Assembly (NCBI GenBank): GCA_035527715.1
Contig: DATKZY010000144.1
Coordinates: 7,444-71,443, forward strand
Direction of reading: 5' to 3'
From: DSUN01 sp035527715
Lineage (GTDB): Bacteria > Planctomycetota > PUPC01 > DSUN01
Length of the DNA: 64,000 nucleotides
Shown one piece after another: positions 32,256-40,375 of this stretch. The stretch's first letter is position 1, and every line of letters begins with the position of its first letter. The notes under the pieces are model-generated. The model saw only the letters and a list, made by a program, of their open reading frames with translations. It was not told where the DNA came from and did not search any database. The position numbers and the translations under genes are program-made.

Positions 32256-33689
32256 TCACCGGTCCACGATCGAGCCGCGGGTCTTCAGGGCCTGGCGGAG
32301 CTTGGCCCCGTCGATCGCGCGCGGCGTAAGGCCCGCCGTGGCGCACCAGGCGGCGGCGAGCCCTGCGGCTTCGCCCATCGCCACGCAGTCGCCGGTGACG
32401 CGATAGGAGGCGTGGGCCTCGTGGGTGCCCGAGATGCAGCGGCCGGCCACGAGCAGCCGCTCCAGCCGCCGGGGCACGAGGCTGCGGTATGGGATGTGGT
32501 AGGGCTTGATGGCGGGGCGCCTCGCGTGGTCGCGGTCGGCCGGCCGCAGGGGGTGGATGTCCACGTTGAAGCTCGCCAGGCAGATGCCATCGGGGTGGCG
32601 GCGGCCGGCCACCATGTCGTCCAGCGTGACGACGTATTCGCCCAGGACGCGGCGGGTCTCGCGCACGCCGATCTGCTCCGCCGTGGCGACCAGGCGGGCG
32701 TCGCGCAGCTCGGGAATGTGGCGGAACAGCTCGGCCACCTGGCGGGCCTCGCGGCGCGCCGCGACGCACGCCGCCGAGAGCTGCCGGGCGTCCGTCGCAT
32801 CCACCTCGTAGACGTGGACGAGTTGGACCACGGCGTCGCCGGACCCCGGCAGGTTGATGATCCAGGGGCGGCAGAAGGGGGGCACTTGGGTGCCCTGCTC
32901 CTTGGCCGCCTGCTGCATCAGGCCATAGAGGTGGCCGGAGTTCTTCTGGAGGAAATGGCAGTTGGAGAGTCGGAACATCAGGGTCAGGGGCTGCATGAGG
33001 CCGTCCTCGGGCCGCCCCTTCTCGAAGGCGGCGCCCGCGCGGGCCGCCACGTCGCCGTCGCCCGTGCAGTCCACCACCACCTTGGCCAGGATGGCGGCGC
33101 GGCCCGACTTGTTCTCGACGAGGACTCCCTGGATGTTGGGGCCATCGAGGAGGGTGTCGGCCACCCAGGTGTGGAGCAGAAGCTCGACGCCCGCCTGCCC
33201 GGCCAACTCGTCGAGGAGGAACTTCATGGCCTCGGGGTCGAAGGTCGTGAGGAACCCCGGGTGGAGGGGATCGTCGCGCCAGGCGTTTCGCGCCTGGAGG
33301 GCGCGGACCAGTTCGCGGACGATGCCGCCCTTGTTGGCGTGGTCGAAGAGGGGGTTGAGGAGGCCGGTGGTCCACATGCCGCCGAGGGAGCCGTAGCGCT
33401 CGACGAGCATCGTCCTGGCTCCGGCCCGCGCGGCGGACAGCGCGGCTCCGATCCCCGCCGGCCCGCCGCCGGCCACGAGGACATCCACCTCCGCGACCAC
33501 GGGCGTCTGGCGTTCCCGCTCGGTGAGAAGCTTCATCGGCTCGGTTCTCCCTGTGCTCCCGTCGCCCCTGGGCGCGTCGCGGCGCGGGTCCGAGGCGCCC
33601 GCCAAGGCGTCGCGGGCCGCGAGGGCCGCCGCGGGAGCGATGGCGGCCGCCGCCAGGAAGTCGCGTCGAGGACGGCGCTGGGGGAGCAT
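32256..33689 (-). CDS. Tat-exported FAD-dependent oxidoreductase (FAD_oxidored family)
   Basis: 477 residues. N-terminus RRPRRDFLAAAAIAPAAALAA is a twin-arginine signal. The FAD-binding motif LVAGGGPAGIGAALSAARAG (G74-G75-G76..G79) with ERYGSLGGMWTTG follows, then VVVDCTGDGDVAARAGA, and a C-terminal LLVAGRCISGTHEAHASYRVTGDCVAMGEAAG. This is the FAD_oxidored family common in PVC polysaccharide clusters; its substrates are mostly unknown, probably sugars or sugar acids. The ATG at 33689 has AGGAGG 8 nt upstream, but that Shine-Dalgarno is buried in a hairpin shared with another gene (see the module entry). Confidence 0.85.
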   Translation of the reverse strand: MLPQRRPRRDFLAAAAIAPAAALAARDALAGASDPRRDAPRGDGSTGRTEPMKLLTERERQTPVVAEVDVLVAGGGPAGIGAALSAARAGARTMLVERYGSLGGMWTTGLLNPLFDHANKGGIVRELVRALQARNAWRDDPLHPGFLTTFDPEAMKFLLDELAGQAGVELLLHTWVADTLLDGPNIQGVLVENKSGRAAILAKVVVDCTGDGDVAARAGAAFEKGRPEDGLMQPLTLMFRLSNCHFLQKNSGHLYGLMQQAAKEQGTQVPPFCRPWIINLPGSGDAVVQLVHVYEVDATDARQLSAACVAARREARQVAELFRHIPELRDARLVATAEQIGVRETRRVLGEYVVTLDDMVAGRRHPDGICLASFNVDIHPLRPADRDHARRPAIKPYHIPYRSLVPRRLERLLVAGRCISGTHEAHASYRVTGDCVAMGEAAGLAAAWCATAGLTPRAIDGAKLRQALKTRGSIVDR

Positions 33690-33766
33690 GCACTACCTCC
33701 TGCGGACGGGTCGGCCCGCAGGAGGCAGTGTAGTGCACAGGGCGTTCAAAGGCAAGAGCGGCTACG
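33690..33766 (-). promoter_or_regulatory. Promoter plus SD-sequestering hairpin, copy 1
   Basis: Reading the minus strand: TTGCCT, 17 nt, TACACT (-10 overlapping the hairpin foot), then CCTCCTGCGG paired with CCGCAGGAGG across a 10-nt loop, extended by TGCACTA/TAGTGCA around a small bulge. The 3' arm contains the AGGAGG Shine-Dalgarno of the FAD oxidoreductase. The same ~77-bp unit precedes the PQQ-propeller gene (39059-39136). Transcription would start essentially at the hairpin. Confidence 0.6.
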
Positions 33767-34214
33767 GGACCAGGCCATACCTGTGCCTGTCACAGACGGC
33801 TTGTGTGTTCGCCTCCGGCCCACGCCTGGGCGACCCAGGACGGGTGCGATGACATGTCGAGCCATAATCTATGCCACCGTAGTGACTTGCATGTCAGCGG
33901 TGTGACAGGCACCGTGCCCCGACAGGCCCCGTGCCCCGCCGTGCCCCGTGCCGAGGAGGCCAAGAAGCGGTTTGAGAGGCTGAAGAAGCGCTTCGACGAG
34001 GCCGGCAAGCCTCCCGCCGCCCCCTGATGCCGCAAGGACGCCCGGTTCGTCGGTTCGGCGGCTCGGTGCCTCACACCCATGAGTTGGTTGTGGGCTCCGC
34101 AGGAGGCGCGGAGCCGCGTGGGGCGGGCTTGGCCATGTTGGCCCCAGCGCGAGCCGTACGGCAGTCTTGCAGCGGCTCCGTGGTTCCCTGCGGACACAGG
34201 CCGCGTCTCTCCGC
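33767..34214. other. Non-coding stretch with possible gene remnant
   Basis: No convincing gene. A 12-bp inverted repeat (GTGCCTGTCACA at 33783-33794 and TGTGACAGGCAC at 33901-33912) flanks ~105 bp. At 33952-34027 one frame reads like the charged end of a real protein (EEAKKRFERLKKRFDEAG then PPAAP and stop) without a credible start, so a decayed gene or mobile-element scar is possible. The rest looks featureless. Confidence 0.35.
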
Positions 34215-34242
34215 TTGCATTCTGTGGGGGGGGCGCTACAAT
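34215..34242 (+). promoter_or_regulatory. Promoter of the racemase-zincin-esterase block
   Basis: TTGCAT (34215-34220), 16-nt spacer, TACAAT (34237-34242), 67 bp before the racemase-family gene. Confidence 0.55.
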
Positions 34243-34308
34243 CATCCTCGAAAGGGCTGCCCAACGGGGCTACCCACGAGTCAAATGGGAAATCTCGGGC
34301 GATAAGTG

Positions 34309-35352
34309 ATGAAGACATCCAAAGTGGTACATGTGGTGAGTTGCCACGCGGAAGGTGAAGTTGGCGATGTGATCGTCGGCGGAGTAGCGCCACCGCCCGG
34401 TGACACGATTTGGGAGCAGCGTTGTTTCATCGAGAAGGATGATCGTCTGCGGCGCTTTGTGCTCAACGAGCCGCGCGGGGGCGTCTTCCGGCACGTAAAC
34501 CTCTTGGTGCCGCCGAGGGATCCCCGTGCGCAGGTCGGCTGGATCATCATGGAGCCGGCTGATACTCCGCCGATGTCGGGGTCGAACTCGATCTGCGTGG
34601 CGACCGTGGTGCTCGACACCGGAATCGTTCCGATGACCGAGCCGGAAACAGAGTTGCTGATGGAAGCGCCGGGCGGTTTGGTCAAAGCGCGTGCACAATG
34701 TCGCAATGGCAAGGCGGAGCGAATCACGATCACCAACGTGCCTTCGTTTGCCGACAAGCTCGCGGCGCCGCTGGAAGTGGAAGGGCTCGGCACCCTCATT
34801 GTTGATACAGCCTATGGCGGCGACAGCTTCGTCATCGTCGATGCGAAAGCGTTGGGATTTGAAATCGTGCCGGACGAAGCCATCGAGCTTGTCGCGACCG
34901 GCATGAAGATCACGGCCGCGGCCAACGAGCAGCTCGGATTTCAGCACCCCGTGCATGCCGAGTGGAACCACATCTCGTTTTGTCAGTTTGCCGGCCCGCT
35001 TGCGGAGGAGAATGGCGTGCTGGTGGGGCCGAACGCCGTGTGCGTGCGCCCCGGCAAGATCGACCGGTCGCCAACCGGCACGGGTTGTTCGGCGCGCATG
35101 GCGGTTCTGCATGCGCAGGGACGCATGCAGGTCGGGGGCCGCTATCGGGCGCGCTCGATCATTGGCTCCGAGTTCGAATGTGGCATCGAGTCGTTGACTT
35201 CGCTGGGCAAGATGGATGCGATCGTGCCGACTGTTTCGGGGCGGGCGTGGGTCACGGGAACGCATCAACTCATGCTCGACCCGGACGACCCGTGGCCCGA
35301 AGGCTATCGGATCGCCGACACGTGGCCGGTCCTAGGAAGGAGAAGAACATGA
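34309..35352 (+). CDS. Proline racemase-family enzyme, Ser/Cys type
   Basis: 347 residues of the proline racemase / 4-hydroxyproline epimerase / trans-3-hydroxyproline dehydratase family. Landmarks: [21 protein letters not shown], the first catalytic loop [14 protein letters not shown] and the second loop [14 protein letters not shown]. The first loop carries Ser90 where racemases and epimerases have Cys; the second keeps Cys260. A Ser/Cys pair means one of the two usual thiol bases is replaced, so simple proline racemization is doubtful and another proline-derivative reaction is more likely. ATG 34309 chosen over GTG 34306. Its stop overlaps the next start (ATGA). G+C ~55-58 %, lower than the neighbourhood. 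Confidence 0.85.
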   Translation: MKTSKVVHVVSCHAEGEVGDVIVGGVAPPPGDTIWEQRCFIEKDDRLRRFVLNEPRGGVFRHVNLLVPPRDPRAQVGWIIMEPADTPPMSGSNSICVATVVLDTGIVPMTEPETELLMEAPGGLVKARAQCRNGKAERITITNVPSFADKLAAPLEVEGLGTLIVDTAYGGDSFVIVDAKALGFEIVPDEAIELVATGMKITAAANEQLGFQHPVHAEWNHISFCQFAGPLAEENGVLVGPNAVCVRPGKIDRSPTGTGCSARMAVLHAQGRMQVGGRYRARSIIGSEFECGIESLTSLGKMDAIVPTVSGRAWVTGTHQLMLDPDDPWPEGYRIADTWPVLGRRRT

Positions 35353-36122
35353 TTGCAGGAGACGGAACTGCAGCCGTACGCCTGCTTCTCTCCATGGTGA
35401 CGACGTGGGTCGCCCTATCTGCCGGGGCGTACGCGGCCGACGCTAAATCGGATGCCAGGAAAGAGGCGCCTCAAAACGCCCACTTCGATCCCGTCATCAA
35501 GAACATCGAGGGCTGGACCGTTCACGTCGACCCGAAGTTGCTCGAAGGCGAGCACGCCGAGGGAGGGGCCCGGGCGCTGACGATGCTCGCCAATCACCTG
35601 CAACGCATCGCAATCCTGATGCCGACAGACCGCCTCGAAGAGCTGCGGAAAGTGGGGATCTGGATCGAGTACGACCATCCCGATATCAATGCGGAACCGG
35701 GGCCGTACCACCCCAGCGTTGACTGGCTCACCGCGCGAGGCTACGATGCCCGGCTGGCGAAAAAGGTGCATATCACGCGGGCGGCGTCGCTTCTGGAGCG
35801 ACACCATATGATCAAGCACCCGGCCGTCATCCTGCACGAGTTGGCCCACGCTTACCACGACCAGGTCCTCGGCTTCGATGAGCCGCGCATCAAGGCCGCG
35901 TACGACAAAGCGATGAAGGCCGGCATCTACGACAAAGTGCTGCTGTACACCGGCCAGAAGGTCCGCCATTATGCGGCGACCAATCACAAGGAGTACTTCG
36001 CCGAAGGGACCGAGGCGTACTTCTACCGCAACGACTTCTACCCGTTCGTGCGGGCAGAACTCAAGGAACACGATCCCGTGCTGCATGATCTGCTGGAAGA
36101 ACTCTGGGGCCCGCTGAAGTAA
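35349..36122 (+). CDS. Exported zincin-like metalloprotease
   Basis: 257 residues with a signal peptide (to about AYAAD). The gluzincin signature HELAH (H163-E164..H167) lies in [12 protein letters not shown], and [12 protein letters not shown] (~214-225) supplies the likely third Glu ligand. A short catalytic domain of this type without recognised accessory domains fits small secreted metallopeptidases. Translation is coupled to the racemase gene by an ATGA overlap with AAGGAG upstream. Why a zinc protease would be coupled to a racemase-family enzyme is not clear. Confidence 0.75.
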   Translation: MIAGDGTAAVRLLLSMVTTWVALSAGAYAADAKSDARKEAPQNAHFDPVIKNIEGWTVHVDPKLLEGEHAEGGARALTMLANHLQRIAILMPTDRLEELRKVGIWIEYDHPDINAEPGPYHPSVDWLTARGYDARLAKKVHITRAASLLERHHMIKHPAVILHELAHAYHDQVLGFDEPRIKAAYDKAMKAGIYDKVLLYTGQKVRHYAATNHKEYFAEGTEAYFYRNDFYPFVRAELKEHDPVLHDLLEELWGPLK

Positions 36123-36155
36123 CCGCACGCCCCCATTCGCAAGGAGAACCCAACC

Positions 36156-37457
36156 ATGATGGCAAGCAACAGAAGCACAACCGTGTGGGCCCTGGTCGCC
36201 GTGGTGATAGCAGGATTCGCCTTCAATGCAGCGGCGGACGCCGCCAAACCGCTGAAGGTCTACATCCTGGCCGGGCAGTCCAATATGCAGGGGCATGCCA
36301 AGGTCGAGACGTTCGACTACATCGGCGACGACCCGGCCACCGCGCCGTTGCTCAAGGACATGCGCGGCCCCGACGGCAAGCCGCGCGTCTGCGAGAAGGT
36401 GTGGATATCCTATCTCACGGGATCTAGAGACGGCAACGGCGAAGGGTTTGGCAAGTTGACGGCCGGGTATGGGGCTCGCAGCGACCCCGCCGAAGACGGC
36501 GGCAAGATCGGCCCGGAGTTCCCCTTTGGCCTCACCATGGAAAAGGCGACCGACGGACCGATCCTGATCATCAAGACCGCGTGGGGCGGCAAGAGCCTGC
36601 ATACCGATTTTCGCCCGCCGAGCGCCGGACCTTACGAATTCAATGACGCGCAGTTGGAGGGCCTCAAGAAGCAGGGCAAGGATATTGAAAAGGTCAAAGC
36701 CGACAAGGCGAAAGCGACGGGACACTACTATCGCCTGATGACCGACCATGTGAAGAAGGTCCTGGCAGACATCAAGCGGGTCGTGCCGGACTACGACCCC
36801 AAGCAGGGCTACGAGATCGCCGGGTTCGTCTGGTTCCAGGGCTGGAACGACATGTGCGATCCTGGCACGTATCCCAACAGCAGCAAGCCCGGCGGATACG
36901 CCAAGTACAGCGAGTGGATGGCGGACTTCATTCGCGACGTCCGCAAGGACCTCAACGCCCCCAAGATGCCCTTTGTCATCGGCGTCATCGGCGTGAACGG
37001 CGATAAGGCCACTGGCGGGTTAGCCCATATCCGGCCTGCCATGGCTGCTCCGGCAGAGATGCCCGAGTTCAAAGGCAATGTCGCTGCAGTCCAGACGGCG
37101 CCATACTGGGACGAGCCTTTGGCGGACATCGAGGCGAAGCACGGCAAGATCGGGAAGGTGAGCTACTACCTGAGGAAAGGGGGCGTACCGGGGGCGGTGG
37201 TGTCCAGTAATTACCCGATAGCCTACTTGCTGCGGAAACAATACTGGGATACCCCGGCCGAAGACCGCAAGATGACCAAGGAGGAGCAGCAGGCCTATAT
37301 GAAAGAGTACCGAGCCAAGCTGATCACCCCCGAGGATGAAGCCATGTGGCAGCGCGGCGCCTCCAACGCCGGCTACCACTACCTCGGCTGCGCCAAGACC
37401 ATGGCGCTGATCGGCAAGGCCTTTGCCGAGGCCATGCTGGAGATGGAGAAGAAGTGA
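36156..37457 (+). CDS. Exported SASA-family carbohydrate esterase (sialate O-acetylesterase-like)
   Basis: 433 residues, signal peptide (~1-30), then the SGNH-hydrolase-type SASA/DUF303 domain: GQSNMQG (Ser42 nucleophile in LAGQSNM), IIKTAWGGKSL, and FVWFQGWND. The family deacetylates acetylated sugars. A paralogue lies at 48397-49485; this copy has a ~70-residue longer C-terminal region with a Lys/Glu-rich helix. Start 36156 follows AAGGAGA. Third gene of the lower-GC block. Confidence 0.85.
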   Translation: MMASNRSTTVWALVAVVIAGFAFNAAADAAKPLKVYILAGQSNMQGHAKVETFDYIGDDPATAPLLKDMRGPDGKPRVCEKVWISYLTGSRDGNGEGFGKLTAGYGARSDPAEDGGKIGPEFPFGLTMEKATDGPILIIKTAWGGKSLHTDFRPPSAGPYEFNDAQLEGLKKQGKDIEKVKADKAKATGHYYRLMTDHVKKVLADIKRVVPDYDPKQGYEIAGFVWFQGWNDMCDPGTYPNSSKPGGYAKYSEWMADFIRDVRKDLNAPKMPFVIGVIGVNGDKATGGLAHIRPAMAAPAEMPEFKGNVAAVQTAPYWDEPLADIEAKHGKIGKVSYYLRKGGVPGAVVSSNYPIAYLLRKQYWDTPAEDRKMTKEEQQAYMKEYRAKLITPEDEAMWQRGASNAGYHYLGCAKTMALIGKAFAEAMLEMEKK

Positions 37458-37828
37458 CCGATTGAGTGGCCCTCGTGAGCTGGGCTGGGCACCCTCCTCG
37501 GCTTCGAGTCCTCGTCAGGGAGCCACTTTTTCGGGCCGCGAGATGATCCCCCGCTCTGTTCGAGCCCTCGTCGGGGAGGCGAGGCCTTAAGTTGTTAAGT
37601 TGTGGCCTGACCCTGGCGCGCGCAGAAGTGGTCGAGTCTGGCGAGTCTGGGCGACTCTGGGCTAGAAGGCCGAGAATCGGCGATCCGCGAGTCGGGTGGC
37701 CGGCGAGTCTGGGTTTCTCCTGGCCGGAAGTGCGAGAATGGCTAAATGGGTGCGCCGAAAATGGAGAACCCCCGGCGAGACTGAGCCGGAAGGGCGAGAA
37801 TCGCCAAACGGCGAGTCGGGGAAGTGGA
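37458..37828. repeat. Convergent intergenic region with degenerate short repeats
   Basis: No gene. Contains near-identical 20-mers TTCGAGTCCTCGTCAGGGAG (37503-37522) and its 2-mismatch copy at 37559-37578, a doubled TTAAGTTG (37587-37602), and from ~37632 to 37825 a degenerate minisatellite built from GGCGAGTCTGG and CGAGAATSGC variants. It could serve as a transcription-stop zone between two convergent genes or be decayed repeat DNA. Confidence 0.5.
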
Positions 37829-39058
37829 TCATCGTGCCTGGATGTCGTAGGCGGACAGGCAGTCGCTGTGGCGGAGGTAAAGGCGGCCGCCGGAGACGAC
37901 TGGGTGCGCCCAGAAGAGGCCAGGGCCGGCCTTCGGCAACTGGAACTGGCTGACGACCCGCCGCCCGGCCGGCGAGGGCTGGATGAGCATCACCCGCCCC
38001 CGCTCGTCCATCGCGTAGATCATCCCGTCGGCATAGGTCACGGAGCCGCCGACGCCGGTCGGCTCCGAGTGCATGAGCTTGCCCGTCTGCCACTCCAGGC
38101 AGTCCCAGCGCGGCTTGTAGTTGCCGTGGCAGAAGCCGTAGAGATAGCCGTCGAGGAGGATGACCCCGCCGTGATGGCTGTCGAGCTTGTCAGTGCTCCA
38201 GGCCAGCTCGACGGAGCATTTCCTGCCCTCGACGTTGAGCTTGAGGAGGCGGCTGCCGCGGGCGTGGGCCGTGGCGAAGTAGATGTGCCCGTCGTGGAAG
38301 AGCGGCGTGAAGATGCTCTCGTCGTACGGCGTCACGTGCTCGACCTTCCAGAGAAACTCCCCCGTGTCGGCGTTCACGCCGACAATGGCCTTGGCCATGA
38401 GGGTGACGACTTGGCGAAGGCCCTGGTGCTCGACGAGGATGGGCGAGGCATAGCCGGGCTTCTCACCGATGCCTCTGGCCGTCCACACTGTTTCGCCCGT
38501 GAGCTTGTTGAGGGCGACGATGCCGACCTCCTCGCCGCCGGGCACGCAGACGAGGCGGTCGCCGTCCACGAGCGGCGACTCGGCGAGGCCCCAGCGGATG
38601 TTGCGCCCGTTGAACTTCTTCAGGATGTTGAGCGACCACAGGGGCTTGCCGCTCCTGGCGTCCAGGCACACGACGTCCCCATCGGAGTTCTCGTGGTAGA
38701 GGCGCCCCCTGTCCACCGTTGGGGTCGAGCGGGTGCCGGGGTGCTCGCGCTTGTAGGCGGGGCCATTCTTCGCGGTCCAGGCCACCTTGCCACCGAGGTC
38801 GAGGGCGGTGATAAGCGTGTCGTTGCCGACGCTGCCTGTGATGTAGATAAGGCCGTGGGCAACCGCCACGCAGGCGAAGCCGTGGCCGATGCCCCTGGCC
38901 GTCCACAGCAGCTTCGGCCCGCCCTCGGGCCATTCCTTCCGCAGGCCGGTTTCGGCCGACGTGTTGTCGCGGCCCGGGCCGTGGAATTGCGGCCAGTCGG
39001 CTCCCGACGCCTGGCCGAGCGAGAGCGCGAGGAGGAGGCCCAAAGGCAGGCTGAACAT
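37829..39058 (-). CDS. Exported PQQ-type beta-propeller (BamB/alcohol-dehydrogenase-like) protein
   Basis: 409 residues, signal peptide (MFSLPLGLLLALSLGQASG) and an eight-bladed quinoprotein-like propeller with repeated tryptophan docking motifs (DLGGKVAWTA, DARSGKPLWSL, NKLTGETVWTA, DTGEFLWKV, VNGRLYLRH-like). No catalytic Asp/Cys-Cys elements of true PQQ dehydrogenases are evident, so it is more likely a binding or structural propeller of the kind widespread in planctomycetes. ATG 39058; its Shine-Dalgarno AGGAGG is inside the duplicated hairpin described in the next entry. Confidence 0.8.
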   Translation of the reverse strand: MFSLPLGLLLALSLGQASGADWPQFHGPGRDNTSAETGLRKEWPEGGPKLLWTARGIGHGFACVAVAHGLIYITGSVGNDTLITALDLGGKVAWTAKNGPAYKREHPGTRSTPTVDRGRLYHENSDGDVVCLDARSGKPLWSLNILKKFNGRNIRWGLAESPLVDGDRLVCVPGGEEVGIVALNKLTGETVWTARGIGEKPGYASPILVEHQGLRQVVTLMAKAIVGVNADTGEFLWKVEHVTPYDESIFTPLFHDGHIYFATAHARGSRLLKLNVEGRKCSVELAWSTDKLDSHHGGVILLDGYLYGFCHGNYKPRWDCLEWQTGKLMHSEPTGVGGSVTYADGMIYAMDERGRVMLIQPSPAGRRVVSQFQLPKAGPGLFWAHPVVSGGRLYLRHSDCLSAYDIQAR

Positions 39059-39136
39059 GAGACTGCCTCCTGCGGATGGGTAGTCCCGCAGGAGGCAGTG
39101 TAATGCACTTGGCGTCGGAAGACAAGGGCGGCTACG
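39059..39136 (-). promoter_or_regulatory. Promoter plus SD-sequestering hairpin, copy 2
   Basis: Minus strand TTGTCT, 17 nt, TACACT, then a perfect 14-bp stem (ACTGCCTCCTGCGG / CCGCAGGAGGCAGT) with a 10-nt loop that buries the AGGAGG before ATG 39058. About 85 % identical to copy 1 at 33690-33766 across promoter, stem and upstream GTAGCCGC. The stop codon of the preceding lipoprotein gene (39132-39134) lies inside the unit. Confidence 0.6.
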
Positions 39137-40214
39137 GCACGAGCTGCTCGATGGGGAAGCGCGACTTGGGCGGAGCGGCGGGGGCCTCATCGGCAGCCTC
39201 GGCGACGAGCTTCGGCGGCTTCGCGGCGCTCTGGGCCTGCCGGAGGGCGGCCAACTCGGCCTTCGCTGCGGCAACGTCGCGGGCGACCGCGAGGGCGATC
39301 TCATCGGGCGGCAGCGGAGGCAGCGGCGCCTCGGCGAGCCGCTCGGCCTTGGCCGGCTTGGGCGCCGGGGCCGAGGCGGTCGCCGGCGCGGGCGGCGCAG
39401 GGGGCGCCAGGGGCGGCGTCGGCTCGGCCGAGGCCAGGGTGGCCGGCTTCGACGCCGACGGGACCTCGGCCGGCGGGCCGAACTCAAATGGCGAGGAGCG
39501 CCTCTCCCCGCGGTCGGCCTTCGCCGCCCGCGCGGGCGGCGCCGAGGCCACAACGGGCGGCTTGGGTGCGGCAGCAGGGGCCGGCGCGGGCGGCGTCGCG
39601 GTCACAGCGGCCGGCTTCGGCGCCGTCGGGGCCTTGGCCACCTTCGTCGTATTCCCTGCCTTCGCCACGCGGGTCTCGGTCACCTCGCTCCGCTCACCGA
39701 ACGGGATCCAGCCGAACCAGCCGCAGAAGAAGTCGGCCATCTTGAAGTAGTTCAGGTTCCACATCACCCCCACGTAGCCGAGATGGAGGTAGTGGACGCA
39801 GGCGGGGCGGTACTTGGTCTTGCCCTCCTTGGCGCTCTGGGCGATGCCGATGACGCCGACCCTGTGGCTCTCCGTGGTGGCCTTGTCCTTGTCGTTGAAG
39901 CCCTTCCAGCTATTCTCCTCGTGGCCCCAGAAGAGCAAGCCGGAGTTGTTCTGGTGGTGCTCGCCGGCGCCCAGCTTGCCGCCGCCCATCCCCACGAAAT
40001 AGCCGTCCACCTTGCTGTACCCCAGCGGCGTGACCATCGGGCAGTTCGCGTAGAGCCCGAACTGCGGCTTCTTCGAGAACGTGAGCCCCAGGTCCATCAT
40101 CTGGCTCGCGTCGGCCCCCCGGTTCCTGAGATACGTGCAGCCCGACGCCCCGGCGACCAGCAGCGCACAAACCGCGATGGACAATCTTTTCCCGTGAACA
40201 ATCCCACTACGCAT
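39132..40214 (-). CDS. Lipoprotein of the CTYLRNRG family, long form
   Basis: 360 residues: lipobox VAGASGC, then a ~150-residue domain that is closely related to the lipoprotein embedded in the arsenic operon ([70 protein letters not shown]). A Pro/Ala/Lys-rich disordered tail (~180-360) is unique to this copy. No domain name known. It lies just downstream of the arsenic cluster on the same strand but has its own promoters. Confidence 0.72.
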   Translation of the reverse strand: MRSGIVHGKRLSIAVCALLVAGASGCTYLRNRGADASQMMDLGLTFSKKPQFGLYANCPMVTPLGYSKVDGYFVGMGGGKLGAGEHHQNNSGLLFWGHEENSWKGFNDKDKATTESHRVGVIGIAQSAKEGKTKYRPACVHYLHLGYVGVMWNLNYFKMADFFCGWFGWIPFGERSEVTETRVAKAGNTTKVAKAPTAPKPAAVTATPPAPAPAAAPKPPVVASAPPARAAKADRGERRSSPFEFGPPAEVPSASKPATLASAEPTPPLAPPAPPAPATASAPAPKPAKAERLAEAPLPPLPPDEIALAVARDVAAAKAELAALRQAQSAAKPPKLVAEAADEAPAAPPKSRFPIEQLVP

Positions 40215-40267
40215 GACCAGTCTCCAAGAGAAGCCGTCCCGCTCCTTGGGAACACGAAAGTCTATGG

Positions 40268-40325
40268 ATTATACACGGGGAGATACGAGGATGCACGAGT
40301 ATAACAGGAATGTAACGGAAAGCAA
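40268..40325 (-). promoter_or_regulatory. Tandem promoters of the long-form lipoprotein
   Basis: Minus strand P1: TTGCTT (40325-40320), 16 nt, TATACT (40303-40298). P2: perfect TATAAT (40273-40268) with a weak GTGCAT 17 nt upstream. AT-rich relative to surroundings. Confidence 0.45.
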
Positions 40326-40375
40326 AGGGAAAATCGTGATTCCGTAAGAATCCGCCGTTTCGTGGCCACCGGGGC

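Noticed and set aside
32155..33738. Upstream extension of the cytochrome/SUMF1 frame
   Set aside because: It would overlap the FAD oxidoreductase gene out of frame and pass through a strong promoter; translation before 32154 is low-complexity.
33803..34027. Small protein gene of 74 codons
   Set aside because: No Shine-Dalgarno, biased composition in the first half; only the last ~25 codons look protein-like, so it is recorded as a possible remnant.
37829..39058. PQQ-dependent alcohol dehydrogenase
   Set aside because: The tryptophan docking motifs are present but the catalytic and calcium-binding residues and adjacent Cys pair of true dehydrogenases are not evident, and the protein is short.
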